Origin: Clostridia bacterium
GTDB lineage: Bacteria > Bacillota > Clostridia > Christensenellales > Aristaeellaceae
Length of the DNA: 58,428 nt
Assembly: GCA_017397765.1 (NCBI GenBank)
Contig: JAFQIB010000020.1
Span: 1 to 58,428 of the forward strand
Direction: 5' to 3'
Both the position numbers and the translations under genes were made by a program. Under the pieces are notes generated by a model. It saw only the letters and a program-made list of their open reading frames with translations. It had not been told where the DNA came from and ran no database searches. Positions 40,834 to 49,962 of this stretch are shown here, piece after piece; position 1 is the first letter of the stretch, and each line of letters opens with the position of its first letter.

Positions 40834-42798
40834 ATGCCGCTTGAGGTTGCAGCACATGCAGGATTTTGTATGGGGGTACGCCGCGCCGTTGAAGCAGCCA
40901 TGAAGGTTGCTGACGGAGATGTGCCTTCCTGTACCCTGGGTGCGCTGATCCATAATCCAACAGTGGTTGAAATGCTCCGGGCGCACGGCGTGCCGGCCAT
41001 TTCCAGCCCGGAGGAGGCAGAGGGCCGACAGGTGCTGATCCGCAGCCACGGCGTTTCTCCCGATGTGCTCGCAGCGCTGGAAAGCCGAGGCTGCCGCGTG
41101 CTGGATCTGACCTGTCCCTTTGTGGACAAGCTGCACCGCATCGTTGCGGACGGCACGGCAGACGGTACACCCGTCATTATGGTGGGCGAGCGGGAGCATC
41201 CCGAGGTCAAGGGAACCTGCGGCTGGGCCAAGGGTAACGTTTATGTTGTTGCCGCGCCGGAGGAGGCGCAGGCGCTTCCGGAGCTGCCCAAAGCCATCGC
41301 TGCAGCCCAGACGACCTTTCCGCCCGACCGGTGGGAGGCCATCACGGCGGTGCTTCGTTCCCGGGTAGGGGAGCTGAAGGAGCACAACACCATCTGCAAC
41401 GCCACGGCCACAAGGCAGCGGGAAGCTCGCGAGCTGGCCGCCCGGGCGGATGCAATGATCGTTGTCGGCGGCCGGGAGAGCGCCAATACGCAAAAGCTGT
41501 ACGCGGCCTGCAAAGCCCTGTGTCCGCGAACCATTCTGGTAGAGCGCGCGGCGGAGATTCCGCCTGCCTTTGCAAATATAAATTCCGAATTCATAGGAAT
41601 TACCGCCGGTGCATCCACGCCGGACGGTTCACTTAAGGAGGTTGTAACCCAAATGACCGACATGCAGAACACCGAGTTTACCATGGACGCCGTCGTCGCG
41701 AGCCTGACCCGCATCCGCGCCGGCCAGACCGTCACCGGCAAGGTCGTGCAGATCACCGAGGACGAAGTCTGCGTCAACATCGGCTACAAGGCTGATGGCA
41801 TCATCAAGCGCGCCGACCTGACCCAGGAAGACGTCAAGCTCGATGACGAGATCGAAGCCGAGATCGTCAAGGTCAACGACGGCGAGGGCAACGTGGTTCT
41901 GTCCCAGCGCAACATCGTCAACCGGAAGGCCTGGGAGGCCCTGCTGGCCAAGCACGAGAACGGCGAGTACGTTGTCGGCACCGGCAAGGAAGCCGTCAAG
42001 GGCGGCCTGATCTGCGACGTGGAGGGCGTCCGTGCCTTCGTGCCCGCTTCCCAGCTGGCGCAGCACTATGTCGAGAAGATCGGTGATTTTGTCGGCAAGG
42101 AAATGAAGCTGAAGATCATTGAGGTCGACAAGCAGAAGAAGCGTATCGTTGCTTCCCGCAAGCAGGTCATCGCGGAAGAGACCGCTGCCCGCGAAGAGGA
42201 AGCCTGGGGCCGTCTGGAAGAGGGCATCATCATCCACGGTATCGTCCGTCGTCTGTCCGCCTTTGGCGCGTTCGTCGACGTGGGCGGCGTGGACGGCCTG
42301 ATCCACATCACCGACCTGAGCTGGGGCCGCATCTCCCATCCCAACGAGGTCGTCAAGCCCAACCAGGAAGTCGACGTCAAGATCCTGTCCCTGGACCGCG
42401 AGCGCAAGCGCATCCAGCTGGGCTACAAGCAGCTGATGCCCCGTCCTTGGGACAATGCTGCCGAGATGTATCCCGAAGGCGCGATCGTTGAGGGCAAGGT
42501 TGTCCGCATCACCGATTTCGGCGCTTTCGTCGAGCTGCAGCCCGGTCTGGACGGCCTGGTGCACATCTCCCAGTGCGCTCCCACCCGCGTGAACAAGGTC
42601 GAGGACGCTGTCCAGGTCGGCCAGGTTGTGCGCGTGAAGGTGCTGTCCGTCGATACCGAGAAGAAGCGTATCTCCCTGTCCATCCGTCAGGCTGTGGAAG
42701 AGGAGTTCACCTTTGAAGAGGTTGACGAGCTGGAGCCCGTGGCCGTGGACGTCGAGGCTGTTGCCGAGGCGGAAGCTGCTGAGACCGTTGAGGAATAA
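40834..42798 (+). CDS. ispH: Fused 4-hydroxy-3-methylbut-2-enyl diphosphate reductase / S1 RNA-binding protein
   Basis: A 654-residue fusion. Residues 1 to about 272 are IspH, the iron-sulfur enzyme that makes isopentenyl and dimethylallyl diphosphate; the cluster cysteines lie in [21 protein letters not shown] and [12 protein letters not shown]. Residues about 288-630 hold four S1 domains, the last two strongly canonical ([39 protein letters not shown]), followed by an acidic Glu/Ala/Val tail. This fusion is known in Clostridia. AAGGAGG at 41635-41641 followed by ATG 41653 (Met274) would allow internal initiation of a free S1 protein. A terminator follows. Confidence 0.96.
   Translation: MPLEVAAHAGFCMGVRRAVEAAMKVADGDVPSCTLGALIHNPTVVEMLRAHGVPAISSPEEAEGRQVLIRSHGVSPDVLAALESRGCRVLDLTCPFVDKLHRIVADGTADGTPVIMVGEREHPEVKGTCGWAKGNVYVVAAPEEAQALPELPKAIAAAQTTFPPDRWEAITAVLRSRVGELKEHNTICNATATRQREARELAARADAMIVVGGRESANTQKLYAACKALCPRTILVERAAEIPPAFANINSEFIGITAGASTPDGSLKEVVTQMTDMQNTEFTMDAVVASLTRIRAGQTVTGKVVQITEDEVCVNIGYKADGIIKRADLTQEDVKLDDEIEAEIVKVNDGEGNVVLSQRNIVNRKAWEALLAKHENGEYVVGTGKEAVKGGLICDVEGVRAFVPASQLAQHYVEKIGDFVGKEMKLKIIEVDKQKKRIVASRKQVIAEETAAREEEAWGRLEEGIIIHGIVRRLSAFGAFVDVGGVDGLIHITDLSWGRISHPNEVVKPNQEVDVKILSLDRERKRIQLGYKQLMPRPWDNAAEMYPEGAIVEGKVVRITDFGAFVELQPGLDGLVHISQCAPTRVNKVEDAVQVGQVVRVKVLSVDTEKKRISLSIRQAVEEEFTFEEVDELEPVAVDVEAVAEAEAAETVEE
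41635..41655 (+). promoter_or_regulatory. Internal ribosome binding site at the IspH/S1 junction
   Basis: A perfect AAGGAGG followed 11 bases later by an in-frame ATG (Met274), exactly between the two domains. It would yield a 381-residue S1 protein from the same mRNA. The spacer is slightly long. Confidence 0.55.
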
Positions 42799-42812
42799 TT
42801 TCCTGCTCAATC

Positions 42813-42844
42813 AGGAGACTGGCTGTTGCCGGTCTCCTTTTTTT
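42813..42844 (+). terminator. Terminator of ispH-S1
   Basis: Stem GGAGACTGGC / GCCGGTCTCC followed by a run of seven T. Confidence 0.9.
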
Positions 42845-42997
42845 GCTGCTGTTTTTGCGATGTATGAAAAGGCTTGATTATGCGCAAAATGCCCAAAGGA
42901 GAATATTTCTGATACCATATATTCCTGCTGGTAAGGGGATGACGTAAAACGTTTTCGTGAACTTTCAACAAAAACATGATAAACGCACGATTTCCTC

Positions 42998-43026
42998 TTG
43001 TAGGAGGCTGAAAAAGATGGTAGAAT
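42998..43026 (+). promoter_or_regulatory. Putative purC promoter
   Basis: TTGTAG, 17-base spacer and TAGAAT at 43021-43026. The remaining part of the 305-base gap before it (42845-42997) shows no gene or clear signal. Confidence 0.55.
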
Positions 43027-43043
43027 AGGATATTATCCGACAT

Positions 43044-43067
43044 AAAGCGAAGATCGTTCGCTTTTTG
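43044..43067 (+). terminator. Possible leader terminator before purC
   Basis: AAAGCGAA and TTCGCTTT form an 8-bp stem with a five-base loop, followed by TTG. It lies between the putative purC promoter and the purC ribosome binding site, so it could attenuate purC. No aptamer or leader ORF is apparent in the short leader. Confidence 0.4.
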
Positions 43068-43103
43068 CCGGAGCAGCAATCGAAATAAGGGGAGCGTGCC
43101 AGC

Positions 43104-43817
43104 ATGGTGGAAATCGGCAAGCTGCTGTCTGAAGGCAAGGGAAAACGGGTGTATGCCACGGATGATCCCAAAACTGCGGTGGTCTATTTCAAGGACGAAG
43201 CATTGGCCTATCATGGGCTGAAGCGGGGCCGTATTCTGGGCAAGGGTGAGGTCAACAATTCCGTGTGCGCCCATCTGTATCGGATGCTGGCCGAAAAGGG
43301 GATCGAAAACCATTTTATCGAGCAGCTGGACGCCCGCCAGTCGCTGGTCAAGCGGTGTGAGATCATCCCGATCACCATCAAGGTGCGCAATCGGGTGGCA
43401 GGTATGCTCGGCGCCCGCATCGGCCTGGAAACCGGTACCAAGCTGGATTCCACGATCATTGAGATTGTGCTGCGCGATGAATATCTGGATAACCCGGTGA
43501 TTAATGAAACGCATATCATGGCGCTGCATCTGGCCACGAAGGAGGAGATCAATTTTATGATCGAGACCTCCCTGAAGATCAATGAGATCCTCACGGAGTA
43601 TATGGCAGATATCGGCGTTGAGCTGGTGGATTTCAAGCTGGAATACGGCCGCTATGAGGGCCGTGTGCTGCTGGTGGATGAGATCGACGCAGACACCTCC
43701 CGCTTCTGGGATGCCCGTACCCATGAGCCCATGGATATTGACCGATTCCGCCGGGATCTGGGCAATGTGGAGCAGGCCTATCAGGATCTGCTGAAGCGCA
43801 TGATGGGAGAAAGATAA
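43104..43817 (+). CDS. purC: Phosphoribosylaminoimidazole-succinocarboxamide synthase
   Basis: A 237-residue ATP-dependent enzyme of de novo purine synthesis (joins aspartate to CAIR). Family motifs: LLSEGKGKRVYAT at the N terminus, GKGEVNNSVC, IPITIKVRNRVAG, LEYGRYEGRVLLVDEIDADTSRFWD and FRRDLGNVEQAY. Length is typical. It stands alone, with its own promoter and terminator, away from other pur genes. AAGGGGAGCG precedes the start. Confidence 0.98.
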   Translation: MVEIGKLLSEGKGKRVYATDDPKTAVVYFKDEALAYHGLKRGRILGKGEVNNSVCAHLYRMLAEKGIENHFIEQLDARQSLVKRCEIIPITIKVRNRVAGMLGARIGLETGTKLDSTIIEIVLRDEYLDNPVINETHIMALHLATKEEINFMIETSLKINEILTEYMADIGVELVDFKLEYGRYEGRVLLVDEIDADTSRFWDARTHEPMDIDRFRRDLGNVEQAYQDLLKRMMGER

Positions 43818-43828
43818 GGAAGATAAAG

Positions 43829-43860
43829 TGCCGCAGGCTGAGCGTCCTGCGGCATTTTTT
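43829..43860 (+). terminator. purC terminator
   Basis: Perfect 9-bp stem TGCCGCAGG / CCTGCGGCA followed by six T. Confidence 0.92.
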
Positions 43861-43988
43861 GTATGCTGCAGCTTTGGCTTTCAATGCCAGGCAATACAGG
43901 CCATGCTGCTTCAGCTATTGTACATGTCACAAAATGGAGCTTGACGGCATTGATAAAGGGAGGATATGGCAGAAAAATTTCTGGAAAC

Positions 43989-44014
43989 GAAAACCATTTG
44001 AGTCTGTTATGCGT
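43989..44014 (+). promoter_or_regulatory. Possible ECF-type promoter of the second sigma operon
   Basis: GAAAAC, 17-base spacer and CGT(TAG) at 44012, resembling ECF promoters and lacking a housekeeping alternative nearby. Weak evidence; the rest of 43861-44100 shows nothing else. Confidence 0.3.
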
Positions 44015-44100
44015 TAGATAAGTGAACCGCTAATCAAATGGCGCGTTCAAACTGCCATGCAGGCCTGCTGACAGACACTCAACCAAAGGGGACGGATATT

Positions 44101-44583
44101 GTGGATGCTTTGACGTTTCAAGCGGAGGTCAGGCGAATTGAGAAACTGATGTACCGTGTGAGCATGTCATACCTAGGTAATGTCGAGGATGCCGCTGACG
44201 CTGTACAGGATACGCTTGCAAAAGCCTGGGAAAAGCGAAACAGCCTCTCCCGGCCGGAGCAGTTCAAGCCCTGGACCATGAGGATACTCGCAAACCAGTG
44301 CAAGGATGTACTGCGCAAACGCAGAAAAAAGAGCTTCTATCCGCTGGAAGAAAACACGGCAGCTGTTGAGATGCCGTTGCCCCAGCCGCCGGTCATGGAA
44401 GCCATTGGGAAGCTGAAACCCGAATGGCGGATCGTGATGCTTCTGCACTATGTGGATGGTTGGACGATTCAGAAGATTGCCGACAGCCTGGGGATGCCTC
44501 TGAGCACCGTAAAAACACGCATGAGATGCGCCAGAAAGCGTCTGAAGCAGACACTCCTCGTGGAATGGGAGGAAGAAGAATGA
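44101..44583 (+). CDS. ECF RNA polymerase sigma factor (second)
   Basis: A 160-residue ECF sigma factor. Region 2 is seen in LMYRVSMSYLGNVEDAADAV, QDTLAKAWEKR and PWTMRILANQCKDVLRKRRK; region 4 in LKPEWRIVMLLHYVDGWTIQ and KIADSLGMPLSTVKTRMRCA. The start is GTG at 44101, with AAGGGG nine bases upstream, chosen over an in-frame ATG at 44038 that lacks a site. Its stop overlaps the ATG of the next gene (ATGA), the usual sigma/anti-sigma coupling. Confidence 0.92.
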   Translation: MDALTFQAEVRRIEKLMYRVSMSYLGNVEDAADAVQDTLAKAWEKRNSLSRPEQFKPWTMRILANQCKDVLRKRRKKSFYPLEENTAAVEMPLPQPPVMEAIGKLKPEWRIVMLLHYVDGWTIQKIADSLGMPLSTVKTRMRCARKRLKQTLLVEWEEEE

Positions 44584-45788
44584 AACAGGAAACCTTTCGC
44601 CGCGAACTGCAAAATCTGACCCTTGACGTGCCGGAGGGGTTCCACTGTCGTGTGGAAGCCTTCCTGCAGGAGAAAGTCGATCAGGAGGTCAATATGAAAG
44701 ATTCTACGAAACGCGCCCTGTACATGGGCGGACGCTTCAGCAGCCGCGTGCTGCTCTTCGCGCTCGTTGCCGTACTTGCGCTCGGTACGGCAGCCGTTGC
44801 TGCGACGCAGTGGGGCATCTTCGATACGCTGACTTGGCTTGGCACGCAGCCTCCTACTGCAGATAGTGTGATGCAGGGCAAGCTGCACAGTGAGACGGTT
44901 AATGGCGTTGAGATCACCATTGAAGAAGCCGGTTACGACGGCAGAACCCTGTTCCTTCAATACAGCTATCGTTTTCCCGGCATGACAGAGCTGCTGGGGG
45001 AAGCGATGGGCGGAAAGGGTATCCGTATGCTGACCGAGGAAGACCTGGCCCTCTTTGACCGGTACAATGTCGGCTGGTGGATTGATGCTTTCTGGATCAA
45101 CGGACAGTGCATGGATATGGCCGGCGGCTCCGGCAGCGAAGATCGCCCCGGAGATAAACCTGGCGAGATTGTCCATACCGAATACTGGCGTCTGGACAAC
45201 CTGGATGTGGGACTAAACGGTGAGGTTGAAATTGCGCTGCCGATCGGTGAACGGCAGCCGCTGAGCGAATACTCCTTGCGGGATCATCCGGAAAAGTACG
45301 ATGCGGACAAAAACCTCATCAAGCCTGACAAGGGGCTTGTTACCTTCACTTTTGATGCGAAAGATACGCTCAGCCGCGTGGTGGAGGCAAAACCCGACAT
45401 TCCAACTGTCACGCCCGATGTGACGGTGCGGGTTACCGAGGTTGCTTATACGCCTCTGATGACCTATATCCATCTGGCGATGGAGCCGAACCCGGACAGC
45501 ATCGCTGCGTATAAGGCTGAACACGGGGAGGGCTGGCTTGATGAAGACGGCAATCTGCTGTGGGCATATACCGGTATGGATGTGTACGGCGGTTGGATTT
45601 CAGGTCTGCAGCTCGTGGATGGTAAGGGCAATGTGATCTTCAGGGATCATGGCGGCTGCAGCAGCAGTGAGGTTTGGGCTGAGTTCACCTATCCATATAT
45701 GGAACCGGCCCAACTTCCTGAACAGCTGTGGCTTGCGCCTGTGAAGGATGGTGCTGCCGACATGACCTATGCGATCCGTGTCAAATGA
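44580..45788 (+). CDS. Membrane-anchored putative anti-sigma factor (DUF4179-like)
   Basis: A 402-residue protein coupled by ATGA to the ECF sigma gene. Residues 1-55 are cytoplasmic and charged, with no zinc-finger cysteines; a single membrane helix lies at about residues 57-78 (VLLFALVAVLALGTAAVAAT). The following 320 residues are extracellular and include the DUF4179-like opening (QWGIFDTLTWLG, VNGVEITIEEAGYDG, TLFLQYSYRFPG). The role as anti-sigma factor is inferred from topology and position. The extracellular part presumably senses envelope conditions. Confidence 0.8.
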   Translation: MKQETFRRELQNLTLDVPEGFHCRVEAFLQEKVDQEVNMKDSTKRALYMGGRFSSRVLLFALVAVLALGTAAVAATQWGIFDTLTWLGTQPPTADSVMQGKLHSETVNGVEITIEEAGYDGRTLFLQYSYRFPGMTELLGEAMGGKGIRMLTEEDLALFDRYNVGWWIDAFWINGQCMDMAGGSGSEDRPGDKPGEIVHTEYWRLDNLDVGLNGEVEIALPIGERQPLSEYSLRDHPEKYDADKNLIKPDKGLVTFTFDAKDTLSRVVEAKPDIPTVTPDVTVRVTEVAYTPLMTYIHLAMEPNPDSIAAYKAEHGEGWLDEDGNLLWAYTGMDVYGGWISGLQLVDGKGNVIFRDHGGCSSSEVWAEFTYPYMEPAQLPEQLWLAPVKDGAADMTYAIRVK

Positions 45789-45793
45789 ACAGA

Positions 45794-45822
45794 GGGGAAG
45801 CTGCGCAAGCAGCTTCCCCCCA
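45794..45822 (+). terminator. Hairpin after the second anti-sigma gene
   Basis: Stem GGGGAAGCTGC / GCAGCTTCCCC with a GCAA tetraloop directly after the stop; no T tract. Confidence 0.55.
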
Positions 45823-45865
45823 ACTTGTCAATAAGTTCTTTTCCGTACCTTGTTTTGAGAAATGA

Positions 45866-45901
45866 AGCCCCGCTCTCTATGCAGGAATAGAAGGCGGGGC
45901 T
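45866..45901 (-). terminator. Terminator of the alpha-galactosidase operon
   Basis: Stem AGCCCCGC / GCGGGGCT with a 20-base loop; on the minus strand it is followed by TCATTTC. It lies 118 bases past the DUF1349 stop; the DNA in between shows no gene. Confidence 0.5.
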
Positions 45902-46018
45902 ATATCGGTGTTGTTAAGTGAGTTATGCTTCTCTCGGTTTGCTGCCTTTGAAGGACTGGACAGCGCAGCCGGAAGGCTTCAGGGGAAAACAACGGGTCGC
46001 ATTTTGCGGTGCATTTGC

Positions 46019-46627
46019 TTATTCCTCGTCCGGCGCCTGGCCGTCATGGGGCAGCCATTGGCATTCCGTCAGCTCCAGATTGGTAAAGACAGCTTTGAAG
46101 GCGGAGTTTTCCGGGCTGCAGGCATAAATGCCAAAGGAAACGGTCTTTTCCGCGTTGAACATGTGACAAATGCGCATCTGCTTGTAGGCAACGCCGTCGG
46201 CAGAGTTTTCCACGCAGAAATCCTGACTGCGGCGGCTGAGGCGGAACCACATGGACTTGATAGACGCATCCACATCCACGCTGGCCCAGTCGGAATAGCC
46301 GTTGTTGGTGACTACGCTGCCCAGCCGCTGGATCTGGCCGTTCTCATATTCCATCGATGCCTTGAGCCAGTTGTCGCTGTCCAGATACAGCACCACGCCG
46401 CTCTGATCAAAGCGCACCCGGCTGTCAAAATCCGTTTTGAAGGAAAAGGAGAAATATTCCTCGTCTGTTTCCAGCTGCAGCACCGGGGCATTGTCGTTGC
46501 GGAAGTGATAATAGGTCCGCTGCCAAAGGTCGGTGCCGGGCTCAGTGATGATCTCGATCCGATCTTCCGTCACGCTGTATGTCTTGGGGGCGCGGGTCCA
46601 TTTCATTTCAGCTGTATTGATCTTCAT
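46019..46627 (-). CDS. DUF1349 (concanavalin-like) domain protein
   Basis: A 202-residue protein of the DUF1349 family, a beta-sandwich of concanavalin/LamG type. Recognisable segments are TDLWQRTYYHFRNDNAPVLQ, FDSRVRFDQSGVVLYLDSDN and FGIYACSPENSAFKAVFTNL. No signal peptide, so it acts in the cytoplasm. Members often sit beside glycoside hydrolases and may bind or process sugars, but the activity is unproven. It follows the alpha-galactosidase by 16 bases. Confidence 0.88.
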   Translation of the reverse strand: MKINTAEMKWTRAPKTYSVTEDRIEIITEPGTDLWQRTYYHFRNDNAPVLQLETDEEYFSFSFKTDFDSRVRFDQSGVVLYLDSDNWLKASMEYENGQIQRLGSVVTNNGYSDWASVDVDASIKSMWFRLSRRSQDFCVENSADGVAYKQMRICHMFNAEKTVSFGIYACSPENSAFKAVFTNLELTECQWLPHDGQAPDEE

Positions 46628-46643
46628 GCGGATACCTCCCGGA

Positions 46644-48833
46644 TCAGGCTTCCACGATGTGGATCAGCTTGCCCTTGAAGTCGCCCCACAGATTGCCCAC
46701 GAGGACGCCGGCCTGCATCAGCGTGCTGCCCAGGTAGGTGCGCTCCTCGCCCTCGATGCGGTAGGTTTTGTCCGGGCACAGGCCCTTGAGCAGGATGCGG
46801 CGGGAATGGGCGTTGGCGCGGCCCATCACCTGGATGAAGGTGACCAGCGCTTCAGAGCGATCCTTCTTCACCACCATCCAGCAATCGTACATGTGGTTCT
46901 GCTGGTAGGAGGCCACACGGTAGTAATCGCCGGTGCGCACCAGATCGTTGTACTTGTGGTACATGGCAACCTGCTCGGGGATCATGTTCCGGTCTGCCTC
47001 GGGGATCTTCGTCACATCCAGCTCGTAGCCGAAGGTGCCGGCCAGGGCTACATAGCCGCGGGTTTCAAAGGGCGTCGTGCGGCCGACGGTATGGTTGGGA
47101 CAATCGCTGACGTGGGCGCCCATGGCAGAAAGGGGATAGATCAGCGCGGTGCCCTCCTGGATGGCCAGGCGCTCAATGGCGTCGGTATCGTCAGAGCACC
47201 AGATCTGCGGGCTGTAATACAGCATGCCGGCGTCAAAGCGGGCGCCGCCGCCGGAGCAGTTCTCCAGCAGGATATGGGGGAACTCGCTCGTCAGCCGCTC
47301 CTGCAGGCGGTACATGCCCAGCACATACCGGTGGTACAGCTCGCCCTGGCGTTCTGCGGACAGGCTATAGCTGCCCAGGTCGGAGAGGGGACGGTTCATG
47401 TCCCACTTTACATATTCGATATTGGCGCTGCGCAGCACCCCGGCGATCATGTCAAAGACGTGATCCTGAACCTCCCGGCGGGACATGTCCAGCACCAGCT
47501 GATTGCGGGCCAGGCCGGCGGTTCTGCCGGGGACCTGGATAGCCCAGTCGGGGTGGGCACGATACAGCTCGGAATCCGGGCTGATCATCTCCGGCTCCAC
47601 CCAGATGCCGAACTTCATGCCCAGCTTGTTCACCTCGTCCACCAGATACTTCAGTCCGCCGGGAAGCTTCTCCTCGTTGACGAACCAGTCGCCCAGGGCG
47701 CGGTTGTCGTCGAAGCGGTTGCCGAACCAGCCGTCATCCATCACCAGCATTTCAATGCCCAGCTTGGATGCCTGACGGGCAATGTCCAGGAGCTTTTCAG
47801 TGTTGAAGTTGAAATAGGTGGCTTCCCAGTTGTTGATGAGGATGGGGCGCTTGCGATCCCGGTACTGGCCGCGGATCAGGTGCTCGCGGTACAGATCGTG
47901 GAAGGCGTGGCTCATGCCGTTGAGGCCCTCGGCGGAGTACACCAGAACTGCCTCGGGGGCCTGGAAGCACTCGCCGGGGTTCAGCTTCCAGCAGAAGCCC
48001 TCGGGATTGATGCCGGTCATCACGCGCACAGTATCGAACTGCCCCCGGTCGGCCAGCGTCAGGAAGTTGCCGGAGTAGACCAGATTGACGCCGTAGACGT
48101 CGCCGGCGTCCTCGGTGGCGGTTCTGTCCAGCAGTGCCATAAAGGGATGGGTCTGATGGCCCTCCTCGCCGCGCAGGGAGGACATGCCCTGAATGCCGTA
48201 GTTGACCGGCGTGCGGTCGATGCGGCGTTCCCGGGCCCAGGAGCCGGTGAGCAGGATCTTGTCGTAATCCCGGTTGTCCATATCCATGGAAGCGGACATG
48301 ATGCGGTCGATGAACACCGGCGCATCGCTTTCGTTGATGAGCTTCACGCTCCGGACGACTGCGTCAATGCCCTCGAAGATGCTGTAGGAAAGGATCGCCT
48401 TGACCTTCAGCACCTTGTCGGTGAGCACCAGCTCAAGGGTCTCGGTGTCCTCCTCGCTGCCCCAGGTGGCGGGGAGCCCCTCCAGGGGCTTCTTGCCCTT
48501 GAAGATCTCATAGCTGTCCAGCGTCAGCTGCAGGGCGCGGTGACCGCCGCTGCTGCGCACGACGATGGCGCTCTCGCGGAAATCGCCGATGCCGCCGGTG
48601 GGATACTCCATGGGGAAGCTGTCCAGGAAGGAAAGCCTGTCACGGGCGTTGGTTTCCGGGGTATAAGGGCCTTCGCCGGTGCGCATGAGATAGGTCACGT
48701 CATCCTCGCCCAGCTTTTTGCCGAAGTACGCATGGCCCACAAAGCCCTCCGCATCCACCACGCCGATGACGTAGGACGCAGCTTTGGTATCCAGCTGGAA
48801 GCTCCGGCTGCTTTCGTTGTAACGGATCGCCAT
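46644..48833 (-). CDS. Alpha-galactosidase, GH36
   Basis: A 729-residue GH36 alpha-galactosidase that removes terminal alpha-galactosyl residues from raffinose, melibiose or galactomannan oligosaccharides. The catalytic nucleophile is the Asp in YVKWDMNRPLSD and the acid/base is in the CSDDTDAIERL segment; LVMDDGWFGNRFDDNRALGD and ENCSGGGARFDAGMLYY are also conserved. No signal peptide, so substrates must be imported. The start at 48833 has CAGGAGTGAGG upstream; an earlier in-frame ATG at 48857 has no site. It is divergent from an AraC regulator and cotranscribed with a DUF1349 gene. Confidence 0.95.
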   Translation of the reverse strand: MAIRYNESSRSFQLDTKAASYVIGVVDAEGFVGHAYFGKKLGEDDVTYLMRTGEGPYTPETNARDRLSFLDSFPMEYPTGGIGDFRESAIVVRSSGGHRALQLTLDSYEIFKGKKPLEGLPATWGSEEDTETLELVLTDKVLKVKAILSYSIFEGIDAVVRSVKLINESDAPVFIDRIMSASMDMDNRDYDKILLTGSWARERRIDRTPVNYGIQGMSSLRGEEGHQTHPFMALLDRTATEDAGDVYGVNLVYSGNFLTLADRGQFDTVRVMTGINPEGFCWKLNPGECFQAPEAVLVYSAEGLNGMSHAFHDLYREHLIRGQYRDRKRPILINNWEATYFNFNTEKLLDIARQASKLGIEMLVMDDGWFGNRFDDNRALGDWFVNEEKLPGGLKYLVDEVNKLGMKFGIWVEPEMISPDSELYRAHPDWAIQVPGRTAGLARNQLVLDMSRREVQDHVFDMIAGVLRSANIEYVKWDMNRPLSDLGSYSLSAERQGELYHRYVLGMYRLQERLTSEFPHILLENCSGGGARFDAGMLYYSPQIWCSDDTDAIERLAIQEGTALIYPLSAMGAHVSDCPNHTVGRTTPFETRGYVALAGTFGYELDVTKIPEADRNMIPEQVAMYHKYNDLVRTGDYYRVASYQQNHMYDCWMVVKKDRSEALVTFIQVMGRANAHSRRILLKGLCPDKTYRIEGEERTYLGSTLMQAGVLVGNLWGDFKGKLIHIVEA

Positions 48834-48895
48834 ATCCTCACTCCTGTTCTTTGCCAAATGATTCAGGACGGTATAAAAGTCCTTCTGCTGTCTCT

Positions 48896-48924
48896 ATTGT
48901 ACCGGATGCAGGCATGTTTTTCCA
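48896..48924 (-). promoter_or_regulatory. Promoter of the alpha-galactosidase operon
   Basis: On the minus strand TGGAAA (48924-48919), 17-base spacer and TACAAT (48901-48896). The -35 box is weak, as expected for a promoter needing an activator such as the adjacent AraC protein. Confidence 0.6.
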
Positions 48925-48956
48925 TACCCTACAGCAACTTGTTTCGCATTAGGTAG

Positions 48957-48985
48957 TTGTTATTTTTAACATCCTGTGCTATGAT
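48957..48985 (+). promoter_or_regulatory. Promoter of the AraC-family gene
   Basis: TTGTTA, 17-base spacer and TATGAT. The two divergent promoters are 33 bases apart and could share operator sites. Confidence 0.7.
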
Positions 48986-49006
48986 GGGAGCAAGGGAGGT
49001 CTGCCT

Positions 49007-49873
49007 GTGAACATTGAAGCGCTGCCCAATCTGCCGCTGTATGCGGATATGGCCTATATCAACGGTAACTGGAAATACTATACCATGGACAGGCACCGGC
49101 ATGGCCTGCTGGAGTGCAACTATATCGCCGAAGGCAGCTGCGTGTATGAGATCGGCGGCGTGCCGTACCGGCTGACGAAAAGAAACCTGATCCTGCTGGA
49201 TTCCTCTGTGCTGCACAAGGTGATATTCAATCATGAGCACCCCTGCACGGTGATGGGCATGTCGCTCTCTTTTACAAACGGGAGCAGCCCGGCGGATATG
49301 CCGCGCCTGCAGGATCTGCTATCGCATGCGCCGGAGCTTCGGGGGCTTCTTCAGTCCCTGGACCGGGCACTGGTCTTTCCGGATGCGCGCGCGCTGCAGG
49401 GAGACGTCCTGCGGCTGGCCCGGGAATATGAGGGCAAGCGGGACGCCTTCTATCTCAACAGCATGAGCTACCATCTGCTCTCTGAGATCGCACGGCTTCC
49501 GCAGACGGCGCAGTCTACCGTGCAGGCGTATGTGGCCAAAGCGCAGGAGTATATCCGGGAGGCGTTCTACCTGATCCGCAGCAATGAGCAGATTGCGGCC
49601 TATATCGGGCTGAATGTCACCTATCTGGAGCGCATCTACAAAAAGGCAACGGGGCGGACGCTCTGGGAGAGCGTGACCGCCTGCCGTCTGGCTGCTGCGG
49701 AGGAGCTGCTGGCCCAACCCGGCATTCCGATCAACGAGATTGATAATATGATCGGCTTTGCCAACCGGCAGACCTTCTATCTGCAGTTCAGAAAGAAGCA
49801 CGGGATGTCGCCCTCCGAATTCAGAAAGCAGCGGCTGCAGGAGAAAGATGCAGCCGGAAAAGTGCTGGTTTGA
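49007..49873 (+). CDS. AraC-family transcriptional regulator
   Basis: A 288-residue regulator with an N-terminal cupin-like sugar-sensing domain (RHRHGLLECNYIAEGSCVYE; RNLILLDSSVLHKV) and a C-terminal double helix-turn-helix (IAAYIGLNVTYLERIYKKAT; EIDNMIGFANRQTFYLQFRK, then HGMSPSEFRK). The start is GTG with GGGAGG eight bases upstream. Divergent placement suggests it activates the alpha-galactosidase operon in response to a galactoside. Confidence 0.93.
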   Translation: MNIEALPNLPLYADMAYINGNWKYYTMDRHRHGLLECNYIAEGSCVYEIGGVPYRLTKRNLILLDSSVLHKVIFNHEHPCTVMGMSLSFTNGSSPADMPRLQDLLSHAPELRGLLQSLDRALVFPDARALQGDVLRLAREYEGKRDAFYLNSMSYHLLSEIARLPQTAQSTVQAYVAKAQEYIREAFYLIRSNEQIAAYIGLNVTYLERIYKKATGRTLWESVTACRLAAAEELLAQPGIPINEIDNMIGFANRQTFYLQFRKKHGMSPSEFRKQRLQEKDAAGKVLV

Positions 49874-49892
49874 ATATCCGGCTCAGCGAAAC

Positions 49893-49921
49893 TTGCATTT
49901 TTGGCCGAGCTGATGTATACT
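49893..49921 (+). promoter_or_regulatory. Promoter of the darA-holB-ricT operon
   Basis: TTGCAT, 17-base spacer and TATACT, 42 bases before the darA start. Confidence 0.8.
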
Positions 49922-49962
49922 GTACAAGTAAAAATCTGCCCCGAACATGAGGAGGTTCTTAT

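Noticed and set aside
46533-48956. An 807-codon open frame opposite the alpha-galactosidase
   Set aside because: Antisense shadow without start signals; the GH36 reading is complete.
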